Assembly (NCBI GenBank): GCA_904384225.1
Contig: CAJFJV010000001.1
Span: 62,001 to 126,000, forward strand
Direction: 5' to 3'
DNA from: an uncultured Oscillospiraceae bacterium
Lineage (GTDB): Bacteria; Bacillota; Clostridia; Oscillospirales; Ruminococcaceae
Length of the DNA: 64,000 bases
Shown here: in pieces, positions 1 to 6,439 of the stretch
Layout of the letters: each line of letters starts with the position of its first letter
How positions within the stretch are numbered: the first letter of the stretch is position 1
Notes under the pieces: model-generated
Told to the model about the DNA's origin: nothing
Seen by the model: the letters and a program-made list of their open reading frames with translations, nothing else
Databases searched by the model: none
Made by a program: the position numbers and the translations under genes

Positions 1-187
1 TAAACACGTTTTCATTGATCCGCTGCAAAACAAACCGGCCGGTAGTGTGATCCCCATGCTCCACCGTCACACAAAACGTCTCATTGATATGCCCGTTTCC
101 GAAACGCACGGAATCAAGAATCCTTCCGCCAAAGTCAAACGCTTCCAGCGCCTGTTGGCGCGCCGCATAGTTCATATTTTCACTCAT
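1..187 (-). CDS. N-acetylhexosamine kinase-like phosphotransferase (N-terminal part only)
   Basis: Only the first 62 codons lie in the window; the gene runs off the left edge. The visible protein contains GNGHINETF followed by FVLQRIN, the N-lobe signature of the aminoglycoside-phosphotransferase-like family that includes N-acetylhexosamine 1-kinase (NahK), which phosphorylates GlcNAc or GalNAc at C1 in the cytoplasm. The ATG at 187 is chosen because GGGGAG sits about 10 bases upstream; a second ATG four codons in is possible. It is transcribed divergently from ychF, with a promoter at 342-370 and palindromes nearby that suggest sugar-responsive repression. The substrate is inferred from family resemblance; the catalytic lobe is outside the window. 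Confidence 0.72.
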   Translation of the reverse strand, partial: MSENMNYAARQQALEAFDFGGRILDSVRFGNGHINETFCVTVEHGDHTTGRFVLQRINENVF

Positions 188-216
188 CAATTCTGAACTC
201 CCCTGTTCAAAAAAAC

Positions 217-228
217 GTATTCGAATAC
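217..228. promoter_or_regulatory. Operator-like palindrome GTATTCGAATAC
   Basis: A perfect 12-bp palindrome lies in the leader of the phosphotransferase gene, about 30 bases before its start codon. It shares the half-site GTATTCGAA with the element at 323-334, so the two may bind the same repressor. The regulator is not in the window. Confidence 0.45.
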
Positions 229-322
229 AGGTATCTGTACCTTTGCGTCTGAACTGGCACAGATTATCCGTTACAAGGACCCGGCTCTCCCACTTCGGGT
301 CGTTTTGTAAAAGTCCTTTTCG

Positions 323-334
323 AATACGCGTATT
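323..334. promoter_or_regulatory. Operator-like palindrome AATACGCGTATT overlapping the start of transcription
   Basis: A perfect 12-bp palindrome directly follows the -10 box of the leftward promoter at 342-370, where a bound repressor would block initiation. Read leftward it continues as GCGTATTCGAA, sharing GTATTCGAA with the palindrome at 217-228. The pair about 105 bp apart could support looping by a LacI- or GntR-like repressor; that is inference. Confidence 0.45.
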
Positions 335-341
335 TTTCTTT

Positions 342-370
342 ATTATATCGGCTTTCCATGCTTTTGTAAA
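342..370 (-). promoter_or_regulatory. SigA-type promoter of the phosphotransferase gene
   Basis: Read on the minus strand, TTTACA is followed by a 17-base spacer and TATAAT. Transcription would start near 335, giving a leader of about 150 bases before the ATG at 187. The stretch 188-518 otherwise holds only this promoter, the two palindromes and the ychF promoter; I see no gene in it. Confidence 0.65.
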
Positions 371-424
371 GCATTGTCAGGGAAAACGCAAATTTTTCTT
401 TCTGATTTCCCGCAGGAAAGTCCG

Positions 425-453
425 TTGAAAATACGGTGCGTATGATGTATAAT
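425..453 (+). promoter_or_regulatory. SigA-type promoter of ychF
   Basis: TTGAAA, a 17-base spacer and TATAAT are followed about 65 bases later by the ychF start codon. The match is near-consensus, as expected for a constitutively expressed housekeeping gene. Confidence 0.7.
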
Positions 454-518
454 AGCTTTAAAAACGGGCGCCCTGTCAAAAAAGCGCGGGTACAGCCTGC
501 TGTAAAGAGAGGAATTTC

Positions 519-1613
519 ATGAAGCTTGGAATGGTAGGCCTGCCGAATGTCGGCAAGAGCACATTATTTAACGCGATTACAAACGCCGGCGCGGAAAGCG
601 CCAATTATCCCTTCTGCACAATCGAGCCAAATGTCGGCGTCGTCTCCGTCCCGGACGAGCGGCTCGACCGGCTTGCAGAAATGTATCATCCGGTCAAATT
701 CACACCGGCCGTGCTGGAATTTGTCGATATTGCAGGGCTGGTGAAAGGCGCTTCGAAGGGGGAGGGCCTTGGGAATAAATTTCTCGCCGATATCCGTGAA
801 GTCGACGCGATCGTCCATGTCGTGCGCTGTTTTGAGGATGCAAATATCATCCATGTGGACGGGGAGATCGGCGCGCAGCGCGACATTGAGACCATCAATC
901 TGGAACTGATTTTTTCTGATCTGGAAATTTTAGAGCGGCGCATCGACAAGCTTCGCAAGTTGGTAAAATCCGATAAAAAATATCAGGCGGAACTGGAGCT
1001 GGCCGAGCGGATCAAAGCGTGCCTTGAAGAGGGAAAGTCTGCACGCGCACTGGAGCTGGACGACGACGAAGCGGCCATCGCCAAAACATTCCAGCTTCTC
1101 TCCATGAAGCCGGTTATTTACGCGGCGAACATGAGCGAATCGGATTTCGTCAACCAGATTGAAACAAACCCGCACTATCAGGCGGTGCGCCGCATTGCGG
1201 AGGAAGAGCGTGCAGCCGTACTCCCGATATGCGCTAAAATAGAAGAGGAAATTTCCGATATGAGCGCTGAAGACAAAACGATGTTCTTAGAGGATCTCGG
1301 CCTCCATGAATCGGGGCTCGACCGCATTATCAAAGAGGGATACTCGCTCCTTGGCCTGATCTCCTTCCTGACCGCAGGCGAGCCGGAGGTGCGCGCGTGG
1401 ACCATCACGCGCGGTACCAAAGCGCCGCAGGCCGCCGGGAAAATCCACAGCGACTTTGAACGCGGCTTTATCCGCGCAGAGGTTGTGGCCTTCGACGACT
1501 TGATGCGCTGCGGCAGTATGGCCGCCGCAAAGGAAAAAGGGCTGGTGCGTTCAGAAGGCAAGGAATACGTGATGAAGGACGGAGACGTCGTACTGTTCCG
1601 CTTTAATGTCTGA
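519..1613 (+). CDS. ychF: Redox-regulated ATPase YchF (Obg-family)
   Basis: A 364-residue cytoplasmic P-loop protein of the TRAFAC/OBG class. YchF hydrolyses ATP rather than GTP, binds ribosomes and modulates translation and oxidative-stress responses. Walker A is GLPNVGKST near residue 7, switch II is [10 protein letters not shown] near residue 69, and the specificity motif appears as NMSE near residue 205 in place of the GTP-specifying NKxD. The C-terminal TGS-like part (about 280-364) ends in the characteristic DVVLFRFNV. The length matches the family. The ATG at 519 has AGAGAGGA upstream. The gene is monocistronic, with a promoter at 425-453 and a terminator at 1654-1696. Confidence 0.96.
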   Translation: MKLGMVGLPNVGKSTLFNAITNAGAESANYPFCTIEPNVGVVSVPDERLDRLAEMYHPVKFTPAVLEFVDIAGLVKGASKGEGLGNKFLADIREVDAIVHVVRCFEDANIIHVDGEIGAQRDIETINLELIFSDLEILERRIDKLRKLVKSDKKYQAELELAERIKACLEEGKSARALELDDDEAAIAKTFQLLSMKPVIYAANMSESDFVNQIETNPHYQAVRRIAEEERAAVLPICAKIEEEISDMSAEDKTMFLEDLGLHESGLDRIIKEGYSLLGLISFLTAGEPEVRAWTITRGTKAPQAAGKIHSDFERGFIRAEVVAFDDLMRCGSMAAAKEKGLVRSEGKEYVMKDGDVVLFRFNV

Positions 1614-1653
1614 TCCAAAACGGTATCCGGCCAATTGCGCCAATTGAAAACGG

Positions 1654-1696
1654 AAAAGCCTGCGGGTTTCCTGTTACGGAAAGCCCGCAGGCTTTT
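1654..1696. terminator. Bidirectional intrinsic terminator between ychF and the DUF4870-like gene
   Basis: The arms AAAAGCCTGCGGGTTTCC and GGAAAGCCCGCAGGCTTTT pair around a six-base loop, with A and T runs on the outer flanks. It can end ychF on the plus strand and the gene at 1763 on the minus strand. Confidence 0.85.
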
Positions 1697-1762
1697 TGCT
1701 GTTCTTTTGTTCAACTGTGCAAAGGCAGGGCAGATCACCGGTGTCCAAGCGGCGCACAAGGA

Positions 1763-2131
1763 TCACCGGTATATCGTAATTTGCCCGATAACCGGCAGCG
1801 GGACAGCTTTTCCTGTGACAGTGTTTACAATCCCCATAATCGTCAGCACCAAAACGGCAACGCCGAAGACAAAAGAAACCAACCCTATCAGAATCCATCC
1901 AATGACCGGGATCCACATCAGCACGGCGCGCAGAATCGCCAACGCAATTGCACCCGCCACCTCTAAAATGCACAGGACAATCCCTTGGTTTACGTGGAAC
2001 CGAGTATACGGTGAATTTTTGTAAACAAACATCGGGATCAGGAAGAAAACACCCAGATACGAAAGCCACGCAACCGATTTGGTCTCTTGAATATCCCGCG
2101 GGTCATACTGTGTGTACGGACGATTTTCCAT
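1763..2131 (-). CDS. DUF4870-like small membrane protein
   Basis: A 122-residue protein with a cytosolic head, then YTRFHVNQG and two or three hydrophobic segments (roughly residues 22-40, 50-75 and 78-105). The RFHxxQ motif followed by paired helices is typical of the DUF4870/Tic20-like membrane family, whose function is not established. The ORF track starts at an upstream TTG, but that codon lies within the ribosome-binding site (AAGGAG). The ATG at 2131 has correct spacing and is preferred. It has its own promoter at 2164-2192 and the shared terminator downstream. No operon partner. Confidence 0.75.
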   Translation of the reverse strand: MENRPYTQYDPRDIQETKSVAWLSYLGVFFLIPMFVYKNSPYTRFHVNQGIVLCILEVAGAIALAILRAVLMWIPVIGWILIGLVSFVFGVAVLVLTIMGIVNTVTGKAVPLPVIGQITIYR

Positions 2132-2163
2132 AACAGGCCACTCCTTGTTCAAGAATCACTTTT

Positions 2164-2192
2164 ATTGTAGCCCTTTCCTCGCCTGCCGTCAA
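2164..2192 (-). promoter_or_regulatory. SigA-type promoter of the DUF4870-like gene
   Basis: Minus strand: TTGACG, a 17-base spacer and TACAAT, about 30 bases upstream of the ATG at 2131. Confidence 0.6.
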
Positions 2193-2228
2193 TAGGCACT
2201 TTGTCCGCCGCAGCGGCTCAGGCGGGAT

Positions 2229-2660
2229 TCACCGAAACAGGGAGCCTATCCACAGGGAAGGCCAGCCGGCTTTCGGGATGCAGAAAAGATACCGTCCTAC
2301 AACATCCTCAAGCGGCACGGCCTGCGTATCCGGCGCGTTGTTCGCATCGCCCTTTGTCGTGAAAACGGTCTCCCCCTGCTCTGTTTGGGAGATATCGACA
2401 ATCCGGTGTATCACCGTGTAGCCATCCCGTTTAAACTGGATGATATCGCCTTCCTCCAGCCTGTCGCACGCCGTCTTATCAATAATCGCCAAATCCCCCG
2501 GGGCGATTTCCGGTTCCATACTGCCTGTCGCCACGGCAGACGGTGAAATAGGCAGCAGTCCTGCCGCAAACGCGACCAGCAAAAGCAGGATAAGCCATGG
2601 CGCCGCCTGTTTTGCCACCCGGGCAACCACCTTCCTTTTTCCCTGTCCCGTATGATTCAA
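2229..2660 (-). CDS. sipW: SipW-type (ER-type) signal peptidase I
   Basis: A 143-residue membrane serine peptidase that cleaves signal peptides from selected secreted proteins. One N-terminal membrane helix (about 16-38) is followed by the catalytic serine in GSMEP, then GDIIQF, the histidine in YTVIHRI (the ER-type Ser-His arrangement rather than the Ser-Lys pair) and TKGDAN. In Bacillus subtilis SipW processes the biofilm fibre proteins TasA and TapA. Here it is the last gene of a locus encoding a TasA-like protein and a related secreted protein, which are its likely substrates. The TTG start overlaps the stop of the preceding gene (TTGA), so the two are translationally coupled. Confidence 0.9.
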   Translation of the reverse strand: MNHTGQGKRKVVARVAKQAAPWLILLLLVAFAAGLLPISPSAVATGSMEPEIAPGDLAIIDKTACDRLEEGDIIQFKRDGYTVIHRIVDISQTEQGETVFTTKGDANNAPDTQAVPLEDVVGRYLFCIPKAGWPSLWIGSLFR

Positions 2661-3247
2661 GCCTTTTCCCTACCCTTTTTATATAGCATGCCGGCCGCCA
2701 AAGCGCCCGCTGTCAAAATAAGCGGAATAATGCCGCCGTTCCCTGGATCCGCCGTATCCGGCGACGCAGTCTGTCCCGGTTCTTCAAAAACCAGCGTCAG
2801 CCCGTAGCTTCCCGATGCATCCGCAGAAGATGCAGTGTCTGTCTCGTCCCACTGCACCAGAATCCCGATCCGACGTGTTTCACCGGGCTTTAAAACATCC
2901 CCGACCTGTTTTGCACCGGCCCCCGATGTCACGGTGATATACGAAGGCGTCTGATCGGTGAGCTCCGCCTTCGAAAGGCGTGCGTCTAAACGCCCTTTGT
3001 TTTCGACCTCAAGCGTATAATAGGCCCATGCGCCGGGCCGGTCCAGCTCGCCCTGCATCTGTGCTTCCGTTTCCGAAAAGGTGACTTCCGACGCGGCGCC
3101 GGTGCTGCAAAAGGCCTCCGCCTGTTTTATATAGACGTCTGCCGTTCCGGATACCCGGACCGAATCCTCCGCACGCACTTTACCGCAGGGAAGCAGGCAC
3201 AGCGCCGCGGCCAGAATCCCTATCGTCCAAACTGCTTTCTTTCCCAC
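2657..3247 (-). CDS. Secreted, membrane-tethered protein with TasA-like domain
   Basis: A 196-residue protein with a signal peptide (about 1-26, ending KVRAED) and a hydrophobic C-terminal helix followed by basic residues (YKKGREKA), so it is probably exported and tethered in the membrane. The middle contains PGAWAYYTLEVENKG followed by a beta-rich stretch with LKPGETRRI. This matches in pattern the PGAWAQYSVTVENKG domain of the TasA-like product next door, so the two appear to be related fibre or accessory proteins. The GTG start has AAAGGA upstream. It is coupled to sipW. I cannot assign a named family; a TapA-like anchor role is inference from position. Confidence 0.72.
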   Translation of the reverse strand: MGKKAVWTIGILAAALCLLPCGKVRAEDSVRVSGTADVYIKQAEAFCSTGAASEVTFSETEAQMQGELDRPGAWAYYTLEVENKGRLDARLSKAELTDQTPSYITVTSGAGAKQVGDVLKPGETRRIGILVQWDETDTASSADASGSYGLTLVFEEPGQTASPDTADPGNGGIIPLILTAGALAAGMLYKKGREKA

Positions 3248-3270
3248 TTCTTGCTTTTCCTTTCCGATAG

Positions 3271-3304
3271 ACGGAAAAGCCCTATCTGCATAGGGCTTTT
3301 CCGT
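3271..3304. repeat. Perfect 15-bp stem hairpin between the two fibre genes
   Basis: ACGGAAAAGCCCTAT and its exact complement flank a CTGC loop in the 87-bp gap between the TasA-like gene and the next gene. There is no T-run after the stem on either strand, so it is unlikely to be a simple terminator. It may set the mRNA stability or stoichiometry of the two parts of the transcript. Confidence 0.6.
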
Positions 3305-3334
3305 TTCCGTCTTATAAGATCCGCGCGTGATATC

Positions 3335-4348
3335 TTATTTTGTGTAGGAAGCGCTTGGCGCCTCTTCAACCGTATCCTGTACGAACGGCAGTTCAATGCT
3401 GAGACGTCCGCTCGCGTCAAGCGTATCGGAACCATCGTCCAGCGCTTCGACCACTACCGTAATTGTGCAGGATTCACCCGGTGCCAGCGTTTTACCGGAC
3501 AGATCCGGCGCGTCAAGCGAAAGCTGGTCTGCATCTTCCGTGTCAAGCCGGATGACGGCATCTTCCAGGTTTGCATTGGCAGTGCCTTTGTTTTCAACCG
3601 TCACGCTGTACTGCGCCCACGCGCCCGGAAGAGTGAATTCTACATCGGCATACGCTGCGTCTGTTGCAGTGAATGTAGCTGTCTCTTCACCTGAAGCGCT
3701 GCCCATCGAAGCAATGACGTAGTTCCATGTCCCATGGCTGTCCATGTCTACCAAAACATAATTCTGCCAGCTGGCCGGGTACATAACCTGAAGCGCAGCA
3801 GTCGTATCCCGCAGCAGGCCGTCCACAACCTTTTGTGCGGTCATTGCAGAAGTTTCCGGCGTGCCGTCGCTTACGCCCGTCACATAGCGGTAGTACATGT
3901 TTAGGTGATCGGATACCACAAACGTGCTGGGATCCGCCGCGATCTGCTGGTATTCTTCCTCTGTGATAGAGGTAATATCCGTCAGGTCGTATTTCGTCGA
4001 ATCCACTGCATAGTAATATGTATACCGGCTCATCGGCTCGTCGGACTGTGTCCCGAGCAGATCCTGCTGGTCTGCGGAGAGCCATGTGCTGGAGGAAATA
4101 ACCGATGCAATTAAGGTATCCGCTTTTTCCCCGGAGCGCACAAGAGCCAAATCCCCTACAGAGGCGGAAGCGCCGGTTGAGCTGAGTTTCAAGTCTGCGT
4201 TTGTAATTTCAACCTACCAGTTCCCGGAGGCCGTAACGCTGCCGTTTCCGTTTAGCGTTGTTGACCACAGCGCAAAGCTTGCGCTGACAACCGCTACAGC
4301 TGTTACAACCGAACCGATTATGACACCGCGTTTTTTTGTTTTTGTCAT
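3335..4348 (-). pseudogene. TasA/camelysin-like fibre protein gene interrupted by an in-frame TAG
   Basis: Reading from the ATG at 4348 (AGGGAGAG upstream) gives a signal peptide of MTKTKKRG plus a hydrophobic stretch ending ASFALWST, then NGNGSVTASGNW and an amber codon at 4214-4216. The same frame continues without another stop for 292 codons to TAA at 3335. The overall layout (short signal peptide, ALWS, then SVTASGNW) is that of SipW-dependent TasA/CalY family proteins that form extracellular fibres. The C-terminal region carries the PGAWAQYSVTVENKG domain shared with the next gene. The ORF track begins at an internal TTG after the stop, which would lack any export signal. CAG to TAG is the simplest origin. 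It could be a recent null allele, a mixed-population variant or a readthrough site. Confidence 0.75.
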
Positions 4349-4518
4349 ACTTTTCTCTCCCTTACGATTGAAGTCCATATGGTCTGCTTACTAAAGCATC
4401 TTTATTTTCGCATGGTTTTGTAAAAGCTGCCCTCCTGCTTTTGTAAAATTCGCACGACAAAAATATCCGTATTTTTCCATATTCCATAACACAAAGGGAC
4501 TCCGCGGGCCATTCCAAA

Positions 4519-4557
4519 TAAAAAACGGATATGCGTTTTACGCATATCCGCTTTTTG
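4519..4557 (-). terminator. Intrinsic terminator of the G5/3D-domain gene
   Basis: CGGATATGCG and CGCATATCCG form a 10-bp stem with a five-base loop; the minus strand then continues into a run of T. It separates the wall-protein gene from the fibre locus. Confidence 0.85.
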
Positions 4558-4567
4558 TCTTTGTCCG

Positions 4568-5602
4568 CTATGACAGCACGTAGATTTCTACCGTTTTGGC
4601 GCCGAAGAGGCAGCTTTCCCGGTAGGTGGAGAAAAAGAGATCCACCAGGCATGTGCCGTTTGTCACAGCCGGGCCGGTATCCGCAACGACGGAATAGCCG
4701 TATACAAAAGAGCCGTCCGGCGTTTTGATATAGAGCTTTGTCCCGCGGGGGAACTGGCTTAAATTCATCGCAACATTGCCGGGCTTTAAGCTTGTCGGCC
4801 GGCCGAGCGCGGAATAGGCCGTCGCCTTTCCTGTCACTTTATACTTATAATTTACCGGATTGCCGTTCGCATCAAGCTCAATGTCCGAAGAAGGGATTAG
4901 CTGGGAAACCGGCGCATCCGGATCCCCGACCAAAACGCGCGCCGCAACCGGCTGCTTTGTCACCTGATCGGACAAGGTTTCCTCTTCCACGACCACGCCG
5001 TCGATCAAGGTCTGCTTGATGACAGTGGTGCGCTCGCCGTTTACGCCTGCACTGAGCGTACTGGTCTTTCCTTCGCTCAGGGTGCGGGTGGGAATCTCGT
5101 TTACCTCAAATGGGATTTCCGTCTTATTCTCAACCGTCTGGTAGGTCACACGGTTTATGGTAATCTCCATCCCCTCGCAAACCGGTTCGGTAAGCGACAC
5201 ATTCAAAAGGTCGTCGTCGTTTACGGAAAGTCCCGCCGCGCTGATCGCGTCGGCCGCCGTCCCTTCCGTCAGCCAAACCGTCTCAGTCTGGCCGTCGGCC
5301 GTAATGGAAACTGCAACAGCCCGATGGATTGTAATCGTCGCACTGCTGTCTGAAAATCCGGAAAAGGTATAGGTATCATGCTCCCCAAGGGAAATCCCCT
5401 CCTGTGACAGGATGCCTTCCGGATCTTCTTCTGAAGTAAAAACAACTGTCTGTGTCGTCTCATCTTCAATTACCACTGCATATTTGGCGAGCGTGGCGCC
5501 GCTGAGCACACACAAAAGCAGAATGCCCAGCACCGCCGCTGCGGCCAATCGGATCAGCTTGGATTCAAACAGCGTTTTACATCGGTGTTCGATTGATTCC
5601 AT
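4568..5602 (-). CDS. YabE-like cell-wall protein with G5 and 3D domains
   Basis: A 344-residue exported protein. A membrane/signal segment lies at about 17-40 (LAAAAVLGILLLCVLSG). Two DUF348-like ubiquitin-fold repeats follow (about 48-160, containing HRAVAVSITADG and INRVTYQTV), then a G5 domain (about 165-225, IPFEVNEIPTRTLSEG) and a C-terminal 3D domain with VADTGPAV and LVDLFF, whose aspartates form the barrel active site of lytic-transglycosylase-like enzymes. Bacillus YabE/YocH-type proteins remodel peptidoglycan. Control appears strong: a consensus promoter at 5682-5710 and a WalR-like box at 5665-5681. The gene ends in TAG followed at once by a terminator, which shows that TAG is a normal stop here. 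Confidence 0.88.
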   Translation of the reverse strand: MESIEHRCKTLFESKLIRLAAAAVLGILLLCVLSGATLAKYAVVIEDETTQTVVFTSEEDPEGILSQEGISLGEHDTYTFSGFSDSSATITIHRAVAVSITADGQTETVWLTEGTAADAISAAGLSVNDDDLLNVSLTEPVCEGMEITINRVTYQTVENKTEIPFEVNEIPTRTLSEGKTSTLSAGVNGERTTVIKQTLIDGVVVEEETLSDQVTKQPVAARVLVGDPDAPVSQLIPSSDIELDANGNPVNYKYKVTGKATAYSALGRPTSLKPGNVAMNLSQFPRGTKLYIKTPDGSFVYGYSVVADTGPAVTNGTCLVDLFFSTYRESCLFGAKTVEIYVLS

Positions 5603-5664
5603 GTGTCTTCCTCCAATATCATGTAAACTTTATCGAAAGAATTGGCAAACGGGTTTGTAACCAT

Positions 5665-5681
5665 TGTTACCGTTTTGTAAT
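5665..5681 (+). promoter_or_regulatory. WalR-like box TGTTAC-N5-TGTAAT
   Basis: Two direct hexamers matching TGTWAH with a five-base gap fit the published WalR (YycF) consensus of Bacillus and relatives. A further half-site, TGTAAC, lies three bases upstream. The box is just downstream of the -10 element of the wall-protein promoter, overlapping the start of transcription, which is the position expected for repression. Confidence 0.6.
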
Positions 5682-5710
5682 ATTATATGCGCCGCCACTG
5701 TACATGTCAA
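5682..5710 (-). promoter_or_regulatory. Consensus SigA promoter of the G5/3D-domain gene
   Basis: Minus strand: TTGACA, 17 bases, TATAAT. Both hexamers match consensus exactly, so expression would be high unless a regulator acts at the adjoining WalR-like box. Confidence 0.8.
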
Positions 5711-6076
5711 TGCCGCGAATTGGCGTGGTTTTGTGAATCTTGCACAAGGTCATTCCATTTTATTCTATTTCAGTTTTTCTTTTTCGATCAAAAGTACGGT
5801 TATTTTTTACAAAATGTGCGTCTGTTTCTTCCTGTGCCGCGGATGCCTCTGTACAATTCGCTAAATCGTAAGACAGCATTTTCATGTGTATAATAACGAA
5901 TTTTCATTTGTTTTACCCCATTATATTATCCGATTCGTAAAAAAGTGTAATATACAAATAGGATATTCTAAAAATAATTTATTTATAGTATATTTATATG
6001 AACAAAAAATGTATTGATTCAAAAATTAAAACTCATTTTCTCTCTTTTTTTCCGTCCACTGTTTAGGCACAAAAAT
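5711..6076. other. AT-rich intergenic stretch
   Basis: About 365 bases that are much richer in A and T than the neighbouring genes. It lies upstream of the wall-protein promoter and ends at the terminator at 6077-6120. The only candidate coding element is the 35-codon minus-strand ORF at 5800-5907. I see no repeat, tRNA or known regulatory motif. Confidence 0.5.
5800..5907 (-). CDS. Possible small basic peptide (35 residues)
   Basis: A short minus-strand ORF starts MKIRYYTHENAV and ends RRTFCKK. GGGG lies about nine bases before the ATG and a TATAAT hexamer sits just upstream (5920-5925), without a clear -35 at ideal spacing. It is strongly basic at its C-terminus and has no membrane helix. 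No family is recognised. It is too short for the supplied ORF track. It could be a real small protein, a leader peptide or chance. Confidence 0.22.
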   Translation of the reverse strand: MKIRYYTHENAVLRFSELYRGIRGTGRNRRTFCKK

Positions 6077-6120
6077 ACCCTCATATAAAAATTACAGCTT
6101 GTAATTTTTTATATGAGGGT
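6077..6120 (-). terminator. Long-stem terminator after the spoIIP locus
   Basis: ACCCTCATATAAAAATTACA pairs with a near-perfect complement of about 20 bases around a very short loop; the minus strand then reads ATTTTTG. It lies a few bases after the stop of the 102-residue ORF. Confidence 0.8.
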
Positions 6121-6124
6121 TCGG

Positions 6125-6433
6125 TTATCCTGCAAGGCCGGCGAATGTGTCGGAAACCTGCTCTGATATCCCTCCCAGCATCAGGGAGAAAAGGGCGGGC
6201 AGCCCGCCTGCATATCGGGCGGCCTCAGAAAACCGGGACAGCAGTTCGTCCGCCGGCTCCAAATCAAAAGGATAGACGCGGCTTCCGAGCAAAAGCTCAT
6301 TCTCCGACACCTGCGGCGCGCCGTTAAGCGTCCGTTCCATACGGTCATACGCAACCAAGCCTCCGGCAGCCGTCAAAGCCAGCAAAACCGTCAGGCAGAA
6401 CGCGGTAAAAAAACGCCGCAGTCCTTCTTTCAT
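6125..6433 (-). CDS. Small single-pass membrane protein downstream of spoIIP
   Basis: A 102-residue protein with one N-terminal membrane helix (about 8-29, FFTAFCLTVLLALTAAGG) and an outside-facing tail that ends in a weakly hydrophobic stretch. I do not recognise the family. It starts only six bases after spoIIP and is followed by a terminator, so it is the last gene of a gpr-spoIIP-orf unit. Co-expression with two sporulation genes suggests a sporulation role, but nothing in the sequence shows what it does. Confidence 0.6.
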   Translation of the reverse strand: MKEGLRRFFTAFCLTVLLALTAAGGLVAYDRMERTLNGAPQVSENELLLGSRVYPFDLEPADELLSRFSEAARYAGGLPALFSLMLGGISEQVSDTFAGLAG

Positions 6434-6439
6434 TTTTCC

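Noticed and set aside
3335-4348. Reassignment of TAG (for example pyrrolysine use) to explain the amber codon
   Set aside because: TAG ends the G5/3D-domain gene right before its terminator and also ends tyrA and the MATE gene, so it acts as a normal stop here. Local readthrough is still possible.
4390-4445. Two TTTTACAAAA repeats upstream of the TasA-like gene as a WalR box
   Set aside because: The two TGTAAA half-sites are 23 bases apart start to start with no middle site, so they do not match the 11-base WalR spacing.
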